Of a stretch of DNA of 64,000 nucleotides, positions 50,148 to 58,413 are shown one piece after another. The notes beneath the pieces were generated by a model. The model was not told the DNA's origin. It was given only the letters and a program-made list of their open reading frames with translations, and did not search any database. Source of the stretch: Hymenobacter caeli (lineage in GTDB: Bacteria > Bacteroidota > Bacteroidia > Cytophagales > Hymenobacteraceae); the NCBI RefSeq assembly GCF_013294115.1, contig NZ_JABSNP010000017.1, positions 59,858-123,857 of the forward strand. The letters are read 5' to 3'. The position numbers and the translations under genes were made by a program. Position 1 is the first letter of the stretch. Every line of letters begins with the position of its first letter.

Positions 50148-51164
50148 TCAGCGCAGCAGCCGCCCGGTGGTGTTGCCCGCCACGAGGTGCTCCACCTCGG
50201 CGGCCGTCACCAGGTTGACGTCGCCGGGAATGGTATGCTTCAGCGCCGCGGCGGCCGTGGCAAACGCTAGGGCCCGCGCCGGGTCGTCGGCGTACGCGGT
50301 GGCCCCGTAGATAAACCCGGCCAGGAAGGCGTCGCCCCCGCCGATGCGGTCCACCACCGGGGCAATGTCGTAGGGCACGGTTTCGTAATACTGGCCGTCC
50401 TGAAAGAGCAGCCCGCAAATGCGCTCGTGCGAGGCGCTTTGGGTGTCGCGCCGCGTGGCGATGACCTGCTTGATTTGTGGGAAGCGGGCGATGAGCTGCC
50501 CGGCCACCGACGCGAAACCATTGGGGGCCCCGGCCGCCGGGCGGATGCCAAACAGGTCCTCGGCGTCGCCCTCGGTGCAGACCACCAGGTCGCAGCCGGC
50601 CACCAGCGGCGGCATCACGTCCTGCGCTTTCTGGCCGTACTGCCACAGGTTGCGGCGGTAGTTCACGTCGGCCGACACGGTGAGGCCGCGGCGGCGGGCC
50701 TCGGCGATGGCCGCGGCGCAGGCCCGGGCGGCGGCGGCCGAAATGGCCGGCGTAATGCCCGTCCAGTGCAGCCAGCGGGCCCCGTCCAGGATGGTGGGCC
50801 AGTCGAACGCCGCCGGGTCGAGGCGCGCGAAGGCCGATTCGGCGCGGTCGTACACGATGCGGCTGGGGCGCAGCGAGGCCCCCACTTCCAAAAAGTACAG
50901 CCCCAGCCGGCCCGTTTCGCTGAACACGCAGGGACGCATGTCCACGCCGTAGCGCCGGAAGTGCCCGGCCGCCGCGCGGCCCAGCGGGTTGTCGGGGAAG
51001 CAGCCGGCGTGGGCGGCGGGCAGGCCCAGCTGCGCCAGGGCGGCCCCCACGTTGGCCTCGCCGCCGCCGTAGGTCACGGCCAGGGCGGGGGCCTGGGCCA
51101 GGCGCTCGTGGTTCGGCGGCGCCAGCCGCATCATGATTTCGCCGAACGTGACGAGGTGGGGCAT
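50148..51164 (-). CDS. kdgK: 2-keto-3-deoxygluconate kinase (PfkB family)
   Basis: A 338-residue sugar kinase that phosphorylates KDG to KDPG. The PfkB N-terminal motif is seen at 'VTYGGGEANVGAALAQLGLP', and the C-terminal motif at 'DRIGGGDAFLAGFIYG', with the catalytic Asp in GGGD (GAGD in most relatives). 'MPHLVTFGEIMMRLAPPNHE' is a typical KdgK start. Sits between uxaC and eda, as expected for the pathway. Confidence 0.92.
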   Translation of the reverse strand: MPHLVTFGEIMMRLAPPNHERLAQAPALAVTYGGGEANVGAALAQLGLPAAHAGCFPDNPLGRAAAGHFRRYGVDMRPCVFSETGRLGLYFLEVGASLRPSRIVYDRAESAFARLDPAAFDWPTILDGARWLHWTGITPAISAAAARACAAAIAEARRRGLTVSADVNYRRNLWQYGQKAQDVMPPLVAGCDLVVCTEGDAEDLFGIRPAAGAPNGFASVAGQLIARFPQIKQVIATRRDTQSASHERICGLLFQDGQYYETVPYDIAPVVDRIGGGDAFLAGFIYGATAYADDPARALAFATAAAALKHTIPGDVNLVTAAEVEHLVAGNTTGRLLR

Positions 51165-51220
51165 AATTAATTGCTGAATTGTTGGGAGTTGAATTGTTGC
51201 TCTGTTTAAAACTTAAAAAA

Positions 51221-51327
51221 CGGTCATGCTGAGCTTGCCGAAGCATCTCTACCGCGGCAGTAATCGTGATTAGTTACGCATGATTAGTTACGCAGTAGAG
51301 ATGCTTCGGCAAGCTCAGCATGACGGT
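51221..51327. repeat. GTCATG-family inverted repeat between uxaC and kdgK
   Basis: CGGTCATGCTGAGCTTGCCG...GAAGCATCTCTAC on the left pairs with GTAGAGATGCTTC...GCTCAGCATGAC on the right. The 45-nt loop repeats GATTAGTTACGCA twice. No gene inside. Confidence 0.88.
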
Positions 51328-51360
51328 CTAATTGCCAATAGAATTATTGGCAACTATGCT

Positions 51361-52809
51361 TTAAGCGTGCGCCTGCTCTGCTACCGGCTGCGCGGCCGGG
51401 GCCCCTTGCGCGAACCCAAAATAGGCTTTGGCGTTGCGGTAGCAGATGTTTTCCACCACTTCGCCCAGCCAGGGCAGCAGCTCGGCGGGCAGCTCGCCGT
51501 TTTCCACGTCGCGGCCCAGCAGGTTGCACAGCACGCGGCGGAAGTACTCGTGGCGCGGGTAGCTCAGGAAGCTGCGCGAATCGGTGAGCATGCCCACGAA
51601 GCGGCTGAGCAGGCCCATGTTGCTCAGCGCGTTGAGCTGCTTCTCCATGCCGTCTTTCTGGTCCAGAAACCACCAGCCGGAGCCGAACTGCACCTTGCCG
51701 GCCACCGAGCCGTCGTTGAAGTTGCCGGCCATGGTGGCCATCAGCTCGTTATCGGCGGGGTTGAGGTTGTAGAGGATGGTTTGGGCCAGCCGGTCGCGGC
51801 CGTCGAGCCGGTCGAGAAACCGCGCCAGGGCCCGGCCTTGGGCAAAGTCGCCCACCGAGTCCCAGCCCGTGTCGGGGCCCTGCTGGCGCAGGGCGCGGGC
51901 GTTGTTGTTGCGCAGGGCCCCCAGGTGGAACTGCTGGGTCCAGCCCTTCTCCCAGTCCAGCTCGGCCAGAAACACCAGCAGGGCCGACTTCAGCTGGTGG
52001 TTTTCGCGCGGGTCGAGCCCGAAGCCGGCGCGGGCCCGGGCGAAGGCGGCGGCCACCTCGCCCGCGGTGTACTCGGCGGCGTAGAGGTGCTCCAGGCCGT
52101 GGTCGGACAGCCGGCAGCCCTGGGCGGCGAAGTAGTCGTGGCGCTGGCGCAGGGCCCCCAGCAGGTCGGCGTAAGCCACGATGTCGACGCCCGCCGCCGC
52201 GCCCAGCCGGTCGAGGTAGGCGTTGTAGTCGGGGGCCTCGGGCGTCATGGCCTTGTCGGGGCGGAAGGTGGGCAGCACGCGCGTGCCGAAGGCCTGGCCG
52301 GCCAGGGCCCGGTGGTGGGCCAGGTCGTCGGCGGGGTCGTCGGTGGTGCACACCGTTTCCACCCCCATGCGGGCCAGCAGGCCCTGCACCGCGTATTCGG
52401 GCGTTTGGAGCAGGGCGTTGCACTGCTCGTAGATGCGGCGGGCGCTGCCGGGGCCAAGCAATTCGGTGATGCCGAAGTAGCGCCGCAGCTCCAGGTGCGT
52501 CCAGTGGTAGAGCGGGTTGCGCACGGTGTAGGGCACGGTTTCGGCCCACTTCTCGAACTTCTCCCAGTCGGAAGCGTCGCCGGTAATAAACCGCTCATTT
52601 ACGCCGTTGGCCCGCATGGCCCGCCACTTGTAATGGTCGCCGTAGAGCCAAATCTGCGTCAGGTTCTCGAACTGCCGGTTCTGGGCAATCTGGTCGGGCG
52701 GCAGGTGGCAGTGGTAGTCGATGATGGGCTGCGGCGCGGCGTGCCGGTGGTAGAGCCGCCGGGCCGTGTCGGATTCCAGCAGAAAGTCGTCGGAAAGGAA
52801 AGGCTTCAT
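51361..52809 (-). CDS. uxaC: Uronate isomerase
   Basis: A 482-residue amidohydrolase-fold enzyme that converts galacturonate to tagaturonate (and glucuronate to fructuronate). Metal-binding 'IIDYHCHLPPDQIAQNRQFE' lies near residue 30-45; 'WLYGDHYKWRAMRANGVNE' and 'VCTTDDPADDLAHH' (catalytic Asp region near 163) are typical. Length matches bacterial UxaC. First dedicated isomerase step of the cluster. Confidence 0.94.
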   Translation of the reverse strand: MKPFLSDDFLLESDTARRLYHRHAAPQPIIDYHCHLPPDQIAQNRQFENLTQIWLYGDHYKWRAMRANGVNERFITGDASDWEKFEKWAETVPYTVRNPLYHWTHLELRRYFGITELLGPGSARRIYEQCNALLQTPEYAVQGLLARMGVETVCTTDDPADDLAHHRALAGQAFGTRVLPTFRPDKAMTPEAPDYNAYLDRLGAAAGVDIVAYADLLGALRQRHDYFAAQGCRLSDHGLEHLYAAEYTAGEVAAAFARARAGFGLDPRENHQLKSALLVFLAELDWEKGWTQQFHLGALRNNNARALRQQGPDTGWDSVGDFAQGRALARFLDRLDGRDRLAQTILYNLNPADNELMATMAGNFNDGSVAGKVQFGSGWWFLDQKDGMEKQLNALSNMGLLSRFVGMLTDSRSFLSYPRHEYFRRVLCNLLGRDVENGELPAELLPWLGEVVENICYRNAKAYFGFAQGAPAAQPVAEQAHA

Positions 52810-52858
52810 AGGGTTGGTTTGCAGTGAACGGTTACCATTTAACAGTCAGTAGTGAACC

Positions 52859-52997
52859 GGGCCCCCAAGCCGTCATGCTGAGCGCAGCGCAGCGGAGTCG
52901 AAGCATCTCTACCGCGCAAGTAATTCAATCGATTCAAAGAAGCGGGAGAGATGCTTCGGCAAGCGGACGCCAGATGAGCATGACGGCCTGGGGGCCC
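52859..52997. repeat. GTCATG-family inverted repeat between uxaA and uxaC
   Basis: GGGCCCCCAAGCCGTCATGC on the left pairs with GCATGACGGCCTGGGGGCCC on the right. The inner halves contain GAAGCATCTCT and AGAGATGCTTC as in the other members. One arm carries an extra 'GGACGCCAGAT' stretch, so the copy is partly degraded. Confidence 0.82.
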
Positions 52998-53010
52998 GAT
53001 TTAATACTGA

Positions 53011-54663
53011 CTACAAGGAAACACCCCGCTTCCACGGGATGAAATCTTCCTGGCCGTGGCGCACGGCGCTTACTTCGGTTTCGCCGCTGGCCACGCGCAC
53101 CAGGTAGTCAAGAATCCGCTCGCCGGCCTGCTCGATGGTTTCCTCGCCGTCGATGACGGTGCCGGTGTTCAGGTCGATGATGTCGGGCATGCGCAGGGCC
53201 AGCTTGGTGTTGGAGCTGACCTTGACGACGGGGGCCACGGGGTTGCCGGTGGGCGTGCCCAGGCCGGTGGTGAACACCACGATGTTGGCCCCCGAGCCCA
53301 CCTCGGCGGTGGTGCTTTCCACGTCGTTGCCGGGCGTGCAGAGCAGGTTCAGGCCGGGCTGCGTCACCAGTTCAGGGTAGTCGAGCACGGCCACTACCGG
53401 CGACGAGCCCCCCTTGCGGGCCGCCCCGGCCGACTTCATGGCGTCGGTAATCAGGCCGTCGCGGATGTTGCCCGGCGAGGGGTTCATGTCGAAGCCCGAG
53501 CCCGCGGCCACGGCCGCGTCGCCGTAGGCTTTCATGAGCGAGGTGAAGCGGCGGGCCGTCTCGGGCGTCACCGAGCGGTTCACGAGTTCCTGCTCCACGC
53601 CGCACAGCTCCGGGAATTCAGCCAGGATAACCGTGCCGCCCAGGGCCACCAGCAGGTCGGAGGCGTGGCCCAGGGCGGGGTTGGCCGAAATGCCCGAGAA
53701 GCCGTCGGAGCCGCCGCATTCCAGGCCCAGCGTGAGCTTGCTGAGGGGCGCGGGCCGGCGGCGCTGGTCGTTGGCCAGCATCAGGCCCGCGAAGGTTTGG
53801 CGCAGGGCCTGGCTTATCAGGGCCTCCTCGGTGCCGATTTTCTGCTGCTCCAGAATAAGCAAAGGCTTGCTAAAGTGCGGGTCGCGCTTGGCAATCTCGT
53901 CTTTGAGCATGCTCACCTGCGCGTTCTGGCAGCCCAGGCTGAGCACGGTGGCCCCGGCCACGTTGGGGTGGGTGACGTAGCCGGCCAGCAGGCCGCACAG
54001 CGCCTGCGCGTCCTGCCGGGTGCCGCCGCAGCCGCCCTCGTGGGTCAGAAAATGCACGCCGTCCACGTGCTCAAACAGGCGCGGCTGGGCGCGGCCGTCC
54101 GGGGCCCCGGCCAGGTCGGCCTGCAAGATTTCCTCCACCGACTTCCCGGCCTGCATCAGCTCGATGAGGGCCTGGGTTTGGGGCCGGTAGCTGTTGCGGC
54201 GGCCGTAGCCGAGGTCGTCCACCAGGGCCTCTTGCAGCACCTGGATGTTGCGGTTCTCGCAAAATACCAGCGGCACCACCAGCCAGTGGTTGGCGGTGCC
54301 CACGCGCCCGTCGGCCCGGTGGTAGCCCTGGAACGTGCGCCCCTGCCAGGGCACCACGTCGGGGGCCGTCCAGGGGGCCCGGGCCTGGCTTTCGGTGTAG
54401 CCATCGGTGGCGTGCTGGATGTTGGCCGTCGTGAGCAGGCCGCCGGCGGGCACGGGCTGGCGCATGCGGCCCACCAGCACCCCGTACATGGTCACGGCGT
54501 CGCCCACGGCCAGCGCGTGCAGCGTCAGCTTGTGCTTGGCCGGGATGGCGGCCGTGGTGGTCACGGTGCGGCCGCCGGCCGCCACGGGCGTGCCGATGGG
54601 CAGGTCCGTCAGGGCCACCAGCACGTTGTCGGCGGGATGGATTTTTGCAACCAGGTGCTTCAT
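53011..54663 (-). CDS. uxaA: Altronate dehydratase, full-length (SAF plus catalytic domain)
   Basis: A 550-residue enzyme that dehydrates altronate to 2-keto-3-deoxygluconate. Residues about 10-85 form the SAF domain ('DNVLVALTDLPIGTPVAAGG', 'KLTLHALAVGDAVTMYGVLV'). The catalytic domain has 'FLTHEGGCGGTRQDAQALCG', 'LSLGCQNAQVSMLKDEIAKR' and 'TLGLECGGSDGFSGISANPA', with Cys residues suited to an iron or Fe-S site. Placed between uxaB and uxaC as in other galacturonate clusters. Confidence 0.94.
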   Translation of the reverse strand: MKHLVAKIHPADNVLVALTDLPIGTPVAAGGRTVTTTAAIPAKHKLTLHALAVGDAVTMYGVLVGRMRQPVPAGGLLTTANIQHATDGYTESQARAPWTAPDVVPWQGRTFQGYHRADGRVGTANHWLVVPLVFCENRNIQVLQEALVDDLGYGRRNSYRPQTQALIELMQAGKSVEEILQADLAGAPDGRAQPRLFEHVDGVHFLTHEGGCGGTRQDAQALCGLLAGYVTHPNVAGATVLSLGCQNAQVSMLKDEIAKRDPHFSKPLLILEQQKIGTEEALISQALRQTFAGLMLANDQRRRPAPLSKLTLGLECGGSDGFSGISANPALGHASDLLVALGGTVILAEFPELCGVEQELVNRSVTPETARRFTSLMKAYGDAAVAAGSGFDMNPSPGNIRDGLITDAMKSAGAARKGGSSPVVAVLDYPELVTQPGLNLLCTPGNDVESTTAEVGSGANIVVFTTGLGTPTGNPVAPVVKVSSNTKLALRMPDIIDLNTGTVIDGEETIEQAGERILDYLVRVASGETEVSAVRHGQEDFIPWKRGVSL

Positions 54664-54699
54664 AATAACCTGTTCTACGGAAAGTAAGGGGCCCCGGGC

Positions 54700-56247
54700 C
54701 TAACCAATCGGCGCGGCCCCAACCTGGTCCAGCAGGGTTTCCACGGCGGCCCCGGCCCCGCGAGCCAGCAGGGTAGCCAGGTGTTGGGTTACGCTGGCCG
54801 CGAAGCCGGGCAGTGCCGTGAGGTCCTGGCCCCAAAGGTCGGAGTTTTGCAAAGCGCCCGCCACAACGGCCCCGGCCCCGGCCGATGCCCGCCACAAACC
54901 GGCGAAGTAGCCGGCTTGCTCGTCGTTGATGGGGTAAGGGGTGCCGTCGGGCAGGCGGCCATGCCAGGTGCCCTTTTCGTCCTGCGTTTCGCCGCGCATA
55001 AACAATAGGTACGCCGCCCAGCCCAGGGCCACGTACTGCGGCACGGCCCCAAACTGCCGGCAGTAATGCACCAGCGTGGGCACTACGCGCAGCCGCAGCT
55101 TAGCGCTGTAGTTCAGTGTGATGGCCAGCCAGCGGTGCTCCACGGCGGGGTTGCGGAACCGGTCGAGCACCTGCTGGCCGAAGCGCTGGCCCACTGATTC
55201 GTCGATGGGGTAGGGGATGCCGGGCAGCAGGTCGGCCAGCATCAGGCGCTGCACGTAGGCGGCAAAAGGGGCGTCGTCCATCGCCGCGCGCACCGTGGGC
55301 AGCCCGGCCAGCACGGCCAGCCCGCAGCTCAGCGAGTGGGTGCCGTTGAGCAGGCGCAGCTTCAGCTCGCGGAACTCGTTGATGTCGGGCTGAATGAAAA
55401 TGCCGGGGTCGGCGGGGGCGAAGCTCAGGGCCCGCCGCACCCGCTCGCCGCCCTCAATGGCCCACAGGCGGTAAGCCTCGGTCATAATCAGCAGCTCGTC
55501 CTGGTAGCCCAGCTCGGCGGCGAGGGCGGCCCGGTCCGCGTCGGCGGGCCGGCCGGGCACGATGCGGTCCACGAGCGAGTTGCAGCAGTCGTTGGCCGTG
55601 TCCAGCCAGTTCAGGAAGTCGGCCCCCAGCGCCTGGCGCTCAGCCAGCGTGCGCAGAATGCCGCGCAGCAAGGTGCCGTTGTCGGGAATCAATTCGGTCG
55701 GCACGATGACCAGGCCCCGGTCCGGGTCGGCCCCAAACGCCTGGAACCGGGCCCAGAGCACGGCCAGCAGCTTGCCCGGAAACGAGCGCGGCGGCGCGGC
55801 GTGCACGTCTTCGCCGTCGAGCAGCTCGATGCCCACTTCGGTGGTGTTGGACAGCACCACGCGCAGGGCGGGATTGGCGGCAAATTCCAGCACCTCGGCC
55901 CACTCACTCCGGGCCGACAGCACCCGGCTGATAGCGGCGCACACCACGTTTTCGGCCACCGGCCGGCCGTCTTCCACGCCCCGCACGCACACCGTGTACA
56001 GGCCCTGCTGGCGGGCAAAGGCCGAGGCGTCGCCCCCGTCGGTGGATTTCACCATCACCACCCGGCCGTTGAACAGGCCCCGGCGGTTGGCCTGGTCGAT
56101 GAGAAAATCGGGCAGGCCGCGCAGCAGCACGCCGGTGCCGAACTGGAGCACGGTTTCGGGGAGGTCAAGCAGGGCGGGGGCGGGCAGCGACACGGCCGGG
56201 GCGGCGGCCCCGGCACGTACCAGCGCAGGCGAAAGAATGGGCACCAT
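54700..56247 (-). CDS. uxaB: Tagaturonate reductase
   Basis: A 515-residue polyol-dehydrogenase-family enzyme that reduces tagaturonate to altronate with NADH. The start at 56247 (MVPILSPALVRAG) is chosen; upstream frame to 56310 has low-complexity composition. 'ETVLQFGTGVLLRGLPDFLI' is the dinucleotide site, 'VVMVKSTDGGDASAFARQQG' and 'LRLLNGTHSLSCGLAVLAGL' carry the KxxxxNGxHS-like active-site region of the long-chain mannitol dehydrogenases. First gene of the cluster; the promoter should lie between it and argF'. Confidence 0.92.
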   Translation of the reverse strand: MVPILSPALVRAGAAAPAVSLPAPALLDLPETVLQFGTGVLLRGLPDFLIDQANRRGLFNGRVVMVKSTDGGDASAFARQQGLYTVCVRGVEDGRPVAENVVCAAISRVLSARSEWAEVLEFAANPALRVVLSNTTEVGIELLDGEDVHAAPPRSFPGKLLAVLWARFQAFGADPDRGLVIVPTELIPDNGTLLRGILRTLAERQALGADFLNWLDTANDCCNSLVDRIVPGRPADADRAALAAELGYQDELLIMTEAYRLWAIEGGERVRRALSFAPADPGIFIQPDINEFRELKLRLLNGTHSLSCGLAVLAGLPTVRAAMDDAPFAAYVQRLMLADLLPGIPYPIDESVGQRFGQQVLDRFRNPAVEHRWLAITLNYSAKLRLRVVPTLVHYCRQFGAVPQYVALGWAAYLLFMRGETQDEKGTWHGRLPDGTPYPINDEQAGYFAGLWRASAGAGAVVAGALQNSDLWGQDLTALPGFAASVTQHLATLLARGAGAAVETLLDQVGAAPIG

Positions 56248-56327
56248 CGGGAAAAGGGAAAAAGCGGTGAGTAGCCCCGCAGAAACCGGCGGACCCGGGC
56301 CGCGACGCAAGCCCGCCGCTGCTCCGG

Positions 56328-57272
56328 CTACTTCAGCAGCTCGTGCAGCACGGTTTGTATGGAAAATACCCGGTTGCCGGCCTCCTGAATCACCAGCGAG
56401 TTCGGCGAGTCCAGCACGGCGTCGGACACTTCCACGTTGCGGCGCACCGGCAGGCAGTGCAGGAATTTAGCCTCGTTGGTGCCGGCAATATGCTCGGGCG
56501 TCAGCATCCAGCCGGGGTCGTTGCTGAGCACCTGGCCGTAGTCGCGGTAGCTGCTCCAGTTCTTGGCCTGCACGAAGTCCGCGCCTGCCAGGGCTTTCTT
56601 TTGGTCGTACTCTACGCGGGCCCCTTTAGTGAATCGGGGGTCCAACTCATAGCCTGCGGGGTGGGTGATGACGAAATCCACCCAGTCGATTTCCGAAAAC
56701 CAGTCGCAAAAGGAGTTGGGCACGCACTGGGGCAGCGCGCGCACGTGGGGGGCCCAGGTGAGCACCACTTTCACGCGCTCCTTCTGCTTGGTTTCGGCCA
56801 CCGTAATCAGGTCGGCGAAGCTTTGCAACGGGTGCAGCGTGGCGCTTTCCAGGCTGATGACGGGCACCGTAGCGTATTGCATAATCTTATTGAACACAAC
56901 TTCGCCGTAGTCCTCGGCCTTGTCCTTCAGGGTAGGAAACGTGCGCACGCCCAGCACGTCGCAGTACTGGCTCATCACCGCAATGGCGTCCTTGATGTGC
57001 TCCTGGGTGCCGCCGTTCATCACCGCGCCGTCGGCCATTTCCAGCGTCCAGGAGTCGGCCCCGGCGTTCAGCACCCAGGCTTGGGCCCCCAGGTTATAGG
57101 TTGCCTTCACCGAGCTGAGCCGGGTGCGCAGGCTGGGGTTGAAGAAAATCAGCCCGACTGTTTTATTGCGCCCGATGTGCTGGTAGCCGTAAGGATTGGC
57201 TTTGATTTCGAGCGCTTGCTGCAACAGGGCCCTATAGTCGCCCGCATCGGCGAAGGAGGTGAAGTTTTTCAT
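56328..57272 (-). CDS. argF': N-acylornithine carbamoyltransferase (Bacteroidota argF')
   Basis: A 314-residue carbamoyltransferase of arginine synthesis that acts on N-succinyl- or N-acetylornithine. The carbamoyl-phosphate loop reads 'LIFFNPSLRTRLSSVKATYN' (SLRTR replaces STRTR). 'SLESATLHPLQSFADLITVA' contains HPxQ, and 'FLHCLPVRRNVEVSDAVLDS' contains the HCLP motif with a KN-type acylornithine region. The succinyl/acetyl choice is thought to depend on the residue before 'EH' in 'GGTQEHIKDA', here Gln. In Bacteroidota this gene normally adjoins carB; here three small genes intervene. Confidence 0.9.
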   Translation of the reverse strand: MKNFTSFADAGDYRALLQQALEIKANPYGYQHIGRNKTVGLIFFNPSLRTRLSSVKATYNLGAQAWVLNAGADSWTLEMADGAVMNGGTQEHIKDAIAVMSQYCDVLGVRTFPTLKDKAEDYGEVVFNKIMQYATVPVISLESATLHPLQSFADLITVAETKQKERVKVVLTWAPHVRALPQCVPNSFCDWFSEIDWVDFVITHPAGYELDPRFTKGARVEYDQKKALAGADFVQAKNWSSYRDYGQVLSNDPGWMLTPEHIAGTNEAKFLHCLPVRRNVEVSDAVLDSPNSLVIQEAGNRVFSIQTVLHELLK

Positions 57273-57283
57273 GGTAAGGTGTA

Positions 57284-57316
57284 GCGTGGATTCTAAGAAT
57301 CCACGATTTGCTTTTA
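57284..57316. terminator. Hairpin between argF' and the small-gene cassette
   Basis: CGTGGATTCT and AGAATCCACG are perfect complements around a one- or two-base centre, followed on the plus side by ATTTGCTTTT. It lies upstream of argF' and just past the cassette stop at 57317, so it may end the cassette transcript or fold in the argF' leader. Confidence 0.55.
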
Positions 57317-57721
57317 TTAAACCGGCTCTGGGTATTTCTCAGTAATTAACGCGCAGTCATAAACCTTATCATTCAAGTCAATTAAGAGCGGTTTGCACTG
57401 AATGTTAATTACGTCGATTCTGTTACCAATTATCTTAATAAAAAGCTTGTACGTTTTTGCTACTTTGGTCGGAATCCCTTCTTTTTGCAATAATTCTAGA
57501 AATTGCACCCGTAATCCTTGCAGTGAATCTGTAACCTCATCATTTGGCGCAAGTTCAGAAATAGTTGCGTTCAAAACGTCAATCTCAATTGCAGATAAAC
57601 TGCTTTTTAAAGCGATTCTATGCAAGTACGTGCTCGCATACATTCCGCCAATGTGGCCGAGCGTACTCAAATAAGAGTGTGCTGTGTTATGCCCGACCGA
57701 TTTGAGATTTTTGAGTTTCAT
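57317..57721 (-). CDS. Small hypothetical protein, third gene of coupled cassette
   Basis: A 134-residue soluble protein starting MKLKNLKSVGHNTAHSYLST. The first 50 residues look helical; the rest ('TYKLFIKIIGNRIDVINIQC', 'KPLLIDLNDKVYDCALITEK') look like beta strands. The family is not recognised. Its ATG overlaps the stop of the upstream gene (ATGA), so translation is probably coupled. The gene is AT-rich relative to argF' and carB. Confidence 0.65.
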   Translation of the reverse strand: MKLKNLKSVGHNTAHSYLSTLGHIGGMYASTYLHRIALKSSLSAIEIDVLNATISELAPNDEVTDSLQGLRVQFLELLQKEGIPTKVAKTYKLFIKIIGNRIDVINIQCKPLLIDLNDKVYDCALITEKYPEPV

Positions 57722-57993
57722 ACATTCCCAATTGTCAATACTAGTCCATCATATAGCGGAAATAAATGATATCCGCAGTGCTCCGTGAAAACAGCGACTT
57801 CTCGAAACTCAGGCGCTTCAATGACAAAAGCGTATTTGAATTCGACGTGCGAATCATCTCTAAACCAAATACTGACAATAGTGTCTGATGGAAATTCAGA
57901 AGCACTAAGCCTGTCGGGCTTAGTGCTTCCTTTCGCGGTTAGATACTCTTGGAGCTTCAGTCTCCAGCGCTCTGGTAAATCTTCGTGGCGCAT
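57718..57993 (-). CDS. Small hypothetical protein, second gene of coupled cassette
   Basis: A 91-residue protein starting 'MRHEDLPERWRLKLQEYL', an N-terminal helix with a distinctive 'HEDLPERW' motif, then 'DTIVSIWFRDDSHVEFKYAF' and 'REVAVFTEHCGYHLFPLYDG', which predict a small beta sheet ending in a conserved-looking 'EHCGYHLF'. I recall similar small proteins as uncharacterised and often next to other small genes, but cannot name a family. Start and stop overlap both neighbours by 1-4 bases. Confidence 0.7.
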   Translation of the reverse strand: MRHEDLPERWRLKLQEYLTAKGSTKPDRLSASEFPSDTIVSIWFRDDSHVEFKYAFVIEAPEFREVAVFTEHCGYHLFPLYDGLVLTIGNV

Positions 57994-58370
57994 CAGAATC
58001 GAGGCCTTTCCAGCAAATACTTTTGATATTCCTTCTCAATCATTGCAAAGGCAACGAACTTGTCCGCAGAGGCCCCATAATTTTCAATAGCAAAAGTAAC
58101 CGCTGCTTCTACTGAATCGAAAAGATGCGTGGTACCATATGGCTCATCTTCCGGGTCGGTGACGCTGAATTCGTGGACATCGTAAAACTCCTCATCGCCT
58201 TCGTCAAAAGACTCGAGATAAGTTAAGCTGAATTGATTTTCCTCGTGGTCAATTACAATCCATTTGATGACCGTATAATCCGCCTCTCGAACATAGGAAA
58301 GCCATTGTTCAACTGGCTTTCCTATGTGTACGCGGGCTAATAATTCCTGAGGCGTAAGGTAGAGTGTCAT
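57993..58370 (-). CDS. Small acidic hypothetical protein, first gene of coupled cassette
   Basis: A 125-residue acidic protein: 'LYLTPQELLARVHIGKPVEQ', then 'YTVIKWIVIDHEENQFSLTY' and 'SFDEGDEEFYDVHEFSVTDP', finishing with helices ('AVTFAIENYGASADKFVAFA'). The charge and size resemble immunity or antitoxin proteins, but no family is recognised. Its stop shares a base with the next ATG (TGATG). It starts 43 bp downstream of the carB stop, on the same strand. Confidence 0.7.
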   Translation of the reverse strand: MTLYLTPQELLARVHIGKPVEQWLSYVREADYTVIKWIVIDHEENQFSLTYLESFDEGDEEFYDVHEFSVTDPEDEPYGTTHLFDSVEAAVTFAIENYGASADKFVAFAMIEKEYQKYLLERPRF

Positions 58371-58413
58371 TATAGCGGATGTACGTTAAATGACGAGACG
58401 CAAACATGCGTGT

